DNA of 8,029 bases, taken from contig CANQDH010000041.1 of NCBI GenBank assembly GCA_947591565.1, forward strand, positions 1 through 8,029, given 5' to 3'. The notes under the pieces are model-generated. The model was given only the letters and a program-made list of their open reading frames with translations, was not told where the DNA came from and did not search any database. Positions 1 through 5,245 of this stretch are shown in pieces (position 1 is the stretch's first letter; every line of letters begins with the position of its first letter). The translations under genes and the position numbers were made by a program. The stretch comes from an uncultured Bacilli bacterium. GTDB taxonomy: Bacteria > Bacillota_I > Bacilli_A > RF39 > UBA660.

Positions 1-87
1 GTAAACATAAATTACATCTCCTTTACTTTCTATTCTATAAATTATTCTATCACAATTATTTTCTTATATCAATCATTTAATAAATTT

Positions 88-112
88 AAAAAAAATTAGC
101 TTAGCTAATTTT
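88..112 (-). terminator. Intrinsic terminator of the hydrolase-yutD operon
   Basis: On the minus strand a perfect 9-bp stem (AAAATTAGC / GCTAATTTT, plus-strand 92-100 and 104-112) closes a three-base loop and runs directly into eight T residues (plus-strand A run 88-95, overlapping the stem base). The loop TAA is itself the stop codon of the yutD-like gene, so gene end and transcript end are fused. The stem is A/T rich with only two G-C pairs, so efficiency is uncertain. Confidence 0.75.
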
Positions 113-382
113 CTTTAAAATAAAATATCCACAATCATAAGCACATTCTTCTTTTAAATAAATCTTATATTTTTCAAAGTCATTATAACTTTTAAAATTT
201 TTATTATCCTTATTACAAAACCCTTTTAACCTAAGTTTATCGTAAGAATAATCTCCTAAAATATAATCAAAAGTATTAAAATAATCTGTCGCTTTCTCCT
301 CAACTAATTGATAATTAAAACAATCTTTATAATTTTCAATTAATTCATAATCCATATCATTTAATTTATATATTTTCTTCAT
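101..382 (-). CDS. yutD: YutD-like (DUF1027 family) small cytoplasmic protein
   Basis: A 93-aa protein that I match to the YutD family of Firmicutes by its motif order. Residues 39-55 read DYILGDYSYDKLRLKGF, close to the family's core, and the end (C80, then YDCGYFILKKI at 82-92) resembles the conserved Cys/FxLKK tail. No signal peptide or membrane segment is visible, so it is probably cytosolic. The biochemical role of YutD is not established to my knowledge. The start is well supported: AAGGAG lies seven bases before the ATG. That site sits inside the last codons of the upstream hydrolase gene, and the two frames overlap by 17 bases, which implies one mRNA and probable translational coupling. 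The stop codon is in the loop of the downstream terminator. The family assignment is from memory of the motif, not a search. Confidence 0.8.
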   Translation of the reverse strand: MKKIYKLNDMDYELIENYKDCFNYQLVEEKATDYFNTFDYILGDYSYDKLRLKGFCNKDNKNFKSYNDFEKYKIYLKEECAYDCGYFILKKIS

Positions 383-2069
383 CTAAATACTCCTTTTTTA
401 AACCATCAATTATTTCTTCATATTTAGAAAGACTAGAATTACCATTCCAAGTCATAAAACCACCTGTTAAACCATTTTCATATAAAGCAGTAATTTGGGA
501 AGATATTTTAACTGAATCATAAGGAATTTTAGGTGCTTTTATAGCATCATAGGCTTGGATCCAAGAACGAACAATAGCAGGTGTTGGAATACTTTTTTGA
601 CGATTTACAACGTACTCTCCCCATTCTAATAATAATTTATAAGGTATAGTCCATACAGGTTCATCAAAACCATATTCATATTTATTAAAATGATCTGGAT
701 ATGGCATTGGACTTATAACATCAACAACATTAGATATAGCAGGCCAGTATTGACCATAACCAGTTACATAATTGTGAGCTGATTCACCAAAAACATCAGC
801 GGACACATACGCTCCAACACTATGTATTTCATCAGTTGCATACATCAAAAATTTTTGAATAGCTTGGGCTTTTTCTTCATTATAAATATTTCTTAAATCC
901 ATTGTTCCATCTTCTTCTGAGGAATAAGTTCCATCAGGAAAACGAACATAATCAAACTGAATTTCATTAAACCCTATTTTCGTAACTGCTTCTTTCGCAA
1001 GTTCAACATTATATTCCCAAACAAGTCTATTAAAACCACTTGGCCAGTATGAACCATTATGTAAATAAGGTTTATTCGTTGAGGTATCCATAAGGGCTGA
1101 ATCAGGATTATCAGATACAAATAAAGCATCTTTAAAAACCGTAATTCTTCCTATAACATAAAAACCATTATTTTTAAGTTTTTCAATAGCTGCTTTATAT
1201 TTGTCAAAACTATTTATAGCTGCTTCATAACTTTTAGGAGAATACTCTTTCATAACTTCGGATTCATATCCAATAGCCGTATCATCTTTTATATCAACAA
1301 CAAAAGCATTAATATTTGCTTTTTTAGCAATATCAATATAATCATCAATTTTGGAAAGAACGGTTGAATTTAGATAAAGAGCCCTTACTTCTGCAGGCAT
1401 AACATTATCTTCAAACTTAGGTTTTATAACAGGATAAAAATCTAAATTTTTAGCAGTTCCTATCTTATAAGCATCTCCGCAATTTGCATGTAACTGATAT
1501 GTATTTTCTTCATCATAGTTCTTTAAGGCTTCTTCTTTCGTTAAAGTTACATATTTGGCATATATAAAGCCCTCTTTACCTTCGTATTCTATTTTATATT
1601 TATGAACACTTCCATCATCTAAAAGTTTATCATATCCGGTTATTTTAATTTCATCCCCTTTATTTAACGTACCTAATATTTTCGAAGAAGTGCTATCCTT
1701 ATATACAGTCAAATAAGTTCTAACGTATACTTTATCCTCCTTAACCATTTTGTCTTCATCTGTTGTAAAGTTATCCTCTTTAATTAAATATTTGCCTTTT
1801 TCAGATACTATCTTGTAATAACTATCATTATTTTCATCTGTTATTTTTTTATCATTAACTTTTATTTTCTTTCCTCTTGCAATCGTTGATACTTCTTTAA
1901 AATTTTCATCATATAAAGTAGCCGTTTTTATATTACTAGATACATATCCTTGGATATCCTTTTCTAATAAACGACTTACAGGCTTTTTTAAAAGAAAATA
2001 AACCAGGAGAATAATATCGACAATAATAAATATTAAAAGAGCAAGTTTTAGTTTATTAATTTGCTTCAT
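366..2069 (-). CDS. Membrane-anchored SH3 / DUF4015 putative glycosyl hydrolase
   Basis: A 567-aa protein. Residues 1-6 are short and basic, 7-27 form one hydrophobic helix without a clear signal-peptidase site, so it is probably an N-terminally anchored protein facing outward. Residues about 45-100 and 111-176 look like two divergent bacterial SH3-type modules, often used to bind the cell wall. Residues about 226-556 match the DUF4015 putative glycosyl hydrolase domain, a TIM-barrel-like fold, with characteristic segments VVDIKDD (257-263), FDYVRFP (372-378), DVFGE (425-429) and GGFMTWN (536-542). Acidic residues in FDYVRFP and DVFGE are plausible active-site residues, but substrate and activity are unknown; a role in cell-wall or surface glycan metabolism is inference. 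The ATG is chosen because AAGAAGG precedes it by seven bases. An in-frame extension upstream to 2123 would begin inside the promoter -35 box and is rejected. It is the first gene of the operon with yutD. Confidence 0.85.
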   Translation of the reverse strand: MKQINKLKLALLIFIIVDIILLVYFLLKKPVSRLLEKDIQGYVSSNIKTATLYDENFKEVSTIARGKKIKVNDKKITDENNDSYYKIVSEKGKYLIKEDNFTTDEDKMVKEDKVYVRTYLTVYKDSTSSKILGTLNKGDEIKITGYDKLLDDGSVHKYKIEYEGKEGFIYAKYVTLTKEEALKNYDEENTYQLHANCGDAYKIGTAKNLDFYPVIKPKFEDNVMPAEVRALYLNSTVLSKIDDYIDIAKKANINAFVVDIKDDTAIGYESEVMKEYSPKSYEAAINSFDKYKAAIEKLKNNGFYVIGRITVFKDALFVSDNPDSALMDTSTNKPYLHNGSYWPSGFNRLVWEYNVELAKEAVTKIGFNEIQFDYVRFPDGTYSSEEDGTMDLRNIYNEEKAQAIQKFLMYATDEIHSVGAYVSADVFGESAHNYVTGYGQYWPAISNVVDVISPMPYPDHFNKYEYGFDEPVWTIPYKLLLEWGEYVVNRQKSIPTPAIVRSWIQAYDAIKAPKIPYDSVKISSQITALYENGLTGGFMTWNGNSSLSKYEEIIDGLKKEYLDEENI

Positions 2070-2093
2070 ATAACAACCTTCTTTACTATAAAT

Positions 2094-2123
2094 AGTATAC
2101 CATAATCTGTGATAGTTTGTCAA
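2094..2123 (-). promoter_or_regulatory. Sigma-A-type promoter for the hydrolase-yutD operon
   Basis: Reading the minus strand, a perfect -35 box TTGACA (plus 2118-2123) is followed after 18 bases by TATACT (plus 2094-2099), a five-of-six match, preceded by TGG which makes an extended -10. A transcript would start near 2087, giving a leader of roughly 18 bases before the ATG with the Shine-Dalgarno site in it. Confidence 0.75.
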
Positions 2124-2129
2124 AAATTA

Positions 2130-2158
2130 TTGCTTTTTATTTTTTCTTTTTATATAAT
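2130..2158 (+). promoter_or_regulatory. Candidate promoter for the unrecognised plus-strand gene
   Basis: TTGCTT (2130-2135) and a perfect TATAAT (2153-2158) are separated by 17 bases. The -35 box is poor (three of six) but spacing and -10 are ideal. It lies back to back with the -35 box of the divergent hydrolase promoter, only six bases apart, so the two may compete for polymerase. A start near 2165 would give a leader of about 110 bases before the main gene, containing a seven-codon ORF at 2235-2258. Apart from these elements I see nothing else in the 2124-2274 gap. Confidence 0.5.
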
Positions 2159-2234
2159 ATTATTCTAAGGGTGTCTAAAAGTAATGTTCAAATATTTTTA
2201 AGATTATAAATATTTTAAAGAAAGGATTTCTAAT

Positions 2235-2258
2235 ATGTATAAACATGTACATAATTAG
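2235..2258 (+). other. Seven-codon upstream ORF with strong ribosome site
   Basis: ATG at 2235 opens the peptide MYKHVHN and stops at TAG 2256-2258. AAAGGA (2221-2226) precedes it by eight bases and is the best ribosome-binding sequence in this leader, far better than anything before the larger gene that follows. The stop is 16 bases before the larger gene's ATG and the frames differ, so it could be a leader peptide or a reinitiation device. It could also be chance: in A/T-rich DNA a short ORF after an AGGA is not rare. Confidence 0.35.
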
Positions 2259-2274
2259 ATGATATGTGATAAAT

Positions 2275-2862
2275 ATGAATACAGAAATTATTAAAATTTA
2301 CTCAAGTCAAGATTTTAAACATAAAGAATATATAAAAAAAATGACTATAGAAAAGCTTGCGATTATCCATCTACTATTAGATAATAAGCAAATAACAAAT
2401 CAAGTTCTTTTAACCGAAGTTCCTGATTTTCTTCCTAGTCATCTAAGTTATGCTGATATCGATATTGAAAGTTTACTATTTCGTGATAATAGGTGCAAAT
2501 ATATGGACTATTTCCAGTTTGCGGAAGGCTTTTTTTGCGGTATGGAGTACGATGAGCAAATAAAATATAAACGCTTATATTTAACGAAAATGGATGAAAC
2601 AAAATATGGTTTTTGGAAGGAAATTGATTTTGAACATTTTAAACAATATGCAACTAAGGAAGATTTAAAACAATTAACAAAAATATATAATGAATGGTTA
2701 AGCGGGAATAAAATACTACTTAAACATCTTAGTGCAAATAGTACAAGAGCACTTGATTTAAAAAATGATGGAGAAAATATTCATCTTTGCCTTAAGCAAG
2801 ATAATGAAAAAAGGCTAAGAAAAACTTATACTGGTGTTTTACCTTCTCATATAAATCATTAA
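2275..2862 (+). CDS. Uncharacterised soluble protein, about 195 aa
   Basis: I do not recognise this protein. It has no signal peptide, membrane helix, nucleotide-binding loop, or zinc-type Cys/His cluster. Numbering from the ATG, it is highly charged, mostly predicted helical, with an aromatic-rich middle (CKYMDYFQFAEGFFCGMEY, about 73-91) and a lysine- and asparagine-rich second half. Codon use is as A/T rich as the neighbours, and the frame is open for nearly 600 bases with no competing gene, which supports a real CDS. The start is uncertain: an in-frame GTG lies at 2266 and ATG at 2275, neither with a good Shine-Dalgarno site; GTGAT at 2266-2270 is the only weak candidate for the ATG. It stands alone on the plus strand, diverges from the hydrolase operon and converges on yunB, their stop codons overlapping by two bases. 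No clear terminator follows it. Confidence 0.7.
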   Translation: MNTEIIKIYSSQDFKHKEYIKKMTIEKLAIIHLLLDNKQITNQVLLTEVPDFLPSHLSYADIDIESLLFRDNRCKYMDYFQFAEGFFCGMEYDEQIKYKRLYLTKMDETKYGFWKEIDFEHFKQYATKEDLKQLTKIYNEWLSGNKILLKHLSANSTRALDLKNDGENIHLCLKQDNEKRLRKTYTGVLPSHINH

Positions 2863-3644
2863 ATATTAGCAGTCTCAAGAGCAATACTAGGTGAATTTTT
2901 ATCAATCCCATTAAAATAATAGTTGGGAACAGTTCCTTGGATTAACTTTATCGCAACAGGGATACTCGTTTCCACTTTTATTTTTTTGGTCGTTAAAGGA
3001 AGGATGACCATTTCTTCAACTTCAACAATGATACTAACTTCGATCATGGCATTATTGATACCATAATTCGTGACTTTGGTATTGACAGTACTTACAATAT
3101 CACCAACTAAACTTAATTTAACAGGTATTTTAGGTCCAATATTAGATAAAAGAGCATTATGAAAAATAATACCACTTGGTATTTCATATATTATGCCTTT
3201 ACTGATTTTTTCTTCATCATAATCGATATCTATATTATCAGGTAATTCAAGTAAATCAATGTTACCTTGTTCAAGATACTTTAAATTAAGCTGGATATTA
3301 TTGGTAATAAGGGTTAAGGTTTTATTTACAATTATGGGATTAAAATCAATCGTTTTGATTTGATCAGTACCATCTTTAGTAATGATAAATAAATCATCAA
3401 TATTTAAATCTTCAGCTACTTGTTTGGAAATAGCCTTATTAATAACTAAATTGGTTAATTTTTTTACGGCGCTTTCAGCATAAGGCAAAAGAATAGGTGT
3501 TACTTTCGTATTTATAAATTTAAAGGTAAGAAAAAGAAAGAAAACTAAAAGAATAACAAAAAAGATAATTTTGTTAATAGCTTTTCCTTTCTTAGACTTT
3601 TGCATTATAAGTATTTTTCGCCTGCACCTTGCCCTTTGCATCAT
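2859..3644 (-). CDS. yunB: Sporulation protein YunB
   Basis: A 261-aa protein matching the YunB family, whose loss in Bacillus subtilis affects sporulation and whose gene there is mother-cell expressed under sigma-E (known of the family). It has an arginine- and lysine-rich N-terminus (MMQRARCRRK), one membrane helix at about 24-44, then a conserved extracytoplasmic domain. The strongest family signatures are YAESAVKKLTNLVINKAIS (55-73), IPSGIIFHNALLSNIGPKIP (155-174), YGINNAMIEV (194-203) and KLIQGTVPNYY (233-243). Length is near the usual 250-260 aa. The ATG at 3642-3644 is chosen because GGTGG lies five bases upstream; the longer frame opens at a GTG (3656) with no ribosome site. The next codon is also ATG and could serve. 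Gene order is single: it diverges from the CBS gene and converges on an unrelated gene. Molecular function is unknown. Confidence 0.9.
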   Translation of the reverse strand: MMQRARCRRKILIMQKSKKGKAINKIIFFVILLVFFLFLTFKFINTKVTPILLPYAESAVKKLTNLVINKAISKQVAEDLNIDDLFIITKDGTDQIKTIDFNPIIVNKTLTLITNNIQLNLKYLEQGNIDLLELPDNIDIDYDEEKISKGIIYEIPSGIIFHNALLSNIGPKIPVKLSLVGDIVSTVNTKVTNYGINNAMIEVSIIVEVEEMVILPLTTKKIKVETSIPVAIKLIQGTVPNYYFNGIDKNSPSIALETANI

Positions 3645-3710
3645 TGTTTCCACCACTATATTATATTATTTTATCTGTATATTATTATATTTTTTGTCAA
3701 TATTATAATT

Positions 3711-3715
3711 GGTGA
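3711..3715 (+). promoter_or_regulatory. Ribosome site that selects a TTG start
   Basis: GGTGA is placed six bases before the TTG at 3722-3724. The only nearby ATG upstream (3715) is out of frame and stops after five codons, and the next in-frame ATG (3740) has no ribosome site and would remove the first strand of the CBS domain. This decides for TTG. Confidence 0.65.
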
Positions 3716-3721
3716 TGAAAT

Positions 3722-4168
3722 TTGAAACTTGAAAATGTTATGACAAGAAAAATTATTTATGGAAATAGTAGTGATACTATATACGATATCTCCAAAAAAA
3801 TGAAAGAATATGATATTGGTTTTTTACCTATTATCGACGATAATAAAATTATAGGTATTATTACTGATAGAGATATTGTTGTGAATAACCTTTATAATGA
3901 AACAGAACATATTAAAGATTTAATTCATAAAAATGTTATTACAATTAGTAAAGATGATACGATTGTAGATGCAGCTACGATGATGAAAAAAAACAAGATT
4001 AAAAGATTAATTGTTACGGATAAAAACAAAGTAGTTGGTATTGTTTCGCTATCGGATTTAGCCCCTAAATTAGATAAAGACTTATTTATAGGAACCTTTA
4101 CATCTATATATGAAATAAATAGAAATGACGATCACTTCAATACTGATATTGATGATATTTATTTATAA
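3722..4168 (+). CDS. Small two-CBS-domain protein
   Basis: A 148-aa cytosolic protein made almost entirely of a CBS pair (Bateman module). CBS1 spans about residues 5-58 and opens with the typical KLENVMTRKIIY; its core ends GIITDRDIV (45-53). CBS2 spans about 68-118 with the matching GIVSLSDLA (106-114). The TDRD motif is common in CBS domains that bind adenosine nucleotides, so ligand sensing of AMP, ATP, SAM or a dinucleotide is plausible; the ligand cannot be read from sequence. There is no attached catalytic or DNA-binding domain, only a short acidic tail (133-147). Similar stand-alone proteins are annotated as CBS domain or inosine-5'-monophosphate dehydrogenase-related proteins, but this is not IMPDH. 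Translation begins at TTG behind GGTGA. The gene is monocistronic: yunB diverges upstream and a strong terminator begins eight bases after the stop. Confidence 0.9.
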   Translation: MKLENVMTRKIIYGNSSDTIYDISKKMKEYDIGFLPIIDDNKIIGIITDRDIVVNNLYNETEHIKDLIHKNVITISKDDTIVDAATMMKKNKIKRLIVTDKNKVVGIVSLSDLAPKLDKDLFIGTFTSIYEINRNDDHFNTDIDDIYL

Positions 4169-4175
4169 AATATAT

Positions 4176-4211
4176 AAGCCCCATTTCTTCCGTGAAAAGG
4201 GGCTTTTTTTT
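4176..4211. terminator. Bidirectional terminator between CBS gene and gap
   Basis: AAGCCCC (4176-4182) pairs with GGGGCTT (4199-4205); inside, after an A-A mismatch, TTTC (4184-4187) pairs with GAAA (4194-4197) around a six-base loop. On the plus strand the stem ends in eight T residues (4204-4211). On the minus strand the stem is followed by a TTATATATTTTAT stretch, weaker but usable. It lies between the convergent stops of the CBS gene (4168) and gap (4219), so it probably serves both. Confidence 0.9.
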
Positions 4212-4218
4212 AATAATC

Positions 4219-5232
4219 CTATTTACCCATTAATTTTCCTAAGTAATAGGCTGTTCTTACCATTTGGGCACTATATCCCATTTCATTATCATACCAAGCA
4301 ACAACTTTAACTAACTGACGTCCATCAACTTCTAAAACATTTGTAAGAAGTCCATCAACTAGCGCGCCTAGTCTTGAACCGATAATATCACTTGAAACGA
4401 TAGGATCTTCGGTATACTTAATAGTTTCGTTTTGATGCATTTTAAAAGCATTGTTAACTTCCTCTGCGGTTACACTTTTAAATAATTCTAAGGTTAAATC
4501 GATAACAGAACCGGTAGCTGTAGGTACTCTTAAAGCACTACCATCTAATTTTCCTTTAAGTTCAGGAATAACAAGTCCAATCGCACTTGCAGCCCCTGTT
4601 GAAGATGGGATAATATTGGCAGCCCCTGCTCTACCTCTTCTTGCTTTAATTCCTTTTTTATGAGCAACATCAAGAATAACTTGGTCATTCGTATAAGAAT
4701 GGACAGTTGTCATAAAACCTTTTTCAACACCAAATTCATTATTTAAGATATGAAGAACAGGTGCTAAACAATTAGTCGTACAAGAAGCAGCACTAATAAT
4801 ATCCTCACTTCCATCTAGACTTTTATGGTTAACATTATATACAATTGTTTTTAAATCGCCCTTAGCAGGAGCGGAAATAATAACTTTTTTAGCGCCAGCC
4901 ATGATATGAGCCATTGCATCTTCTTTTTTCGTAAAATGCCCTGTACATTCAAACACAATATCAATATCTAAATTACCCCAAGGTAACTTACTTGGATCCG
5001 TTTCGGAAAAAACAGTTACTTCATGATCACCTACTTTTATTTTATCATCATGGTAACTAATTTCATCAACGCGATAATTACGATGATTCGTATCATATTT
5101 TAATAAATAAGCAAGTTGTTCAGCATCTGTTAAATCATTAACTGCAACAACATCAAATTCTGGATTTTCCTCCATTATTCTAAACACAAGACGTCCAATA
5201 CGTCCAAAACCATTAATAGCAACTTTTATCAT
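4219..5232 (-). CDS. gap: Glyceraldehyde-3-phosphate dehydrogenase, NAD type
   Basis: A 337-aa type I GAPDH, the glycolytic enzyme that oxidises and phosphorylates glyceraldehyde-3-phosphate to 1,3-bisphosphoglycerate with NAD+. The Rossmann fold opens at once with INGFGRIGR (6-14), and VNDLT (31-35) carries the Asp33 that favours NAD over NADP. The active site SAASCTTNCLAP (148-159) holds the catalytic Cys151, and His178 in TTVHSYTND activates it. The S-loop (about 185-212, HKKGIKARRGRAGAANIIP) and the C-terminal WYDNEMGYSAQMV (313-325) are standard. The protein is full length and intact. The start is the ATG at 5230-5232, behind AGAGGAT; the frame continues 15 codons further but those bases belong to the end of the kinase gene. 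It follows the kinase by 13 bases, with its ribosome site in that gap, so the two are almost certainly co-transcribed. Confidence 0.98.
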   Translation of the reverse strand: MIKVAINGFGRIGRLVFRIMEENPEFDVVAVNDLTDAEQLAYLLKYDTNHRNYRVDEISYHDDKIKVGDHEVTVFSETDPSKLPWGNLDIDIVFECTGHFTKKEDAMAHIMAGAKKVIISAPAKGDLKTIVYNVNHKSLDGSEDIISAASCTTNCLAPVLHILNNEFGVEKGFMTTVHSYTNDQVILDVAHKKGIKARRGRAGAANIIPSSTGAASAIGLVIPELKGKLDGSALRVPTATGSVIDLTLELFKSVTAEEVNNAFKMHQNETIKYTEDPIVSSDIIGSRLGALVDGLLTNVLEVDGRQLVKVVAWYDNEMGYSAQMVRTAYYLGKLMGK

Positions 5233-5245
5233 ATTATCCTCTTTT

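Noticed and set aside
1..87. Gene at the left edge
   Set aside because: The 87 bases are A/T rich with no frame or motif I can assign; they are probably intergenic beyond the terminator.
2070..2123. N-terminal extension of the hydrolase by 18 residues
   Set aside because: It would start within the -35 box of the promoter and place charged residues before the membrane anchor. The internal ATG has a good ribosome site.
2231..2275. Frameshift joining the short ORF to the 195-aa gene
   Set aside because: The frames differ and both contain stop codons between 2256 and 2262, so a single indel would not produce one clean longer protein. A separate short ORF is the simpler reading.
3657..3720. Sigma-E-type or TTGACA-type promoter for yunB
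   Set aside because: TTGACA (plus 3695-3700, minus strand) has no -10 box at 16-18 bases, and TATACAGA with an upstream ATAATATT resembles a sigma-E site only loosely and with wide spacing. Sigma-E control is expected from the family but I cannot place it firmly.
4125..4310. Open frame of 61 codons on the plus strand
   Set aside because: It overlaps the end of the CBS gene, crosses the strong terminator and runs antisense to the gap 3' end.
4451..4663. Open frame of 70 codons on the plus strand
   Set aside because: It lies wholly antisense to the conserved S-loop and neighbouring region of gap, is low in complexity and has no ribosome site. It is a shadow of gap codons.
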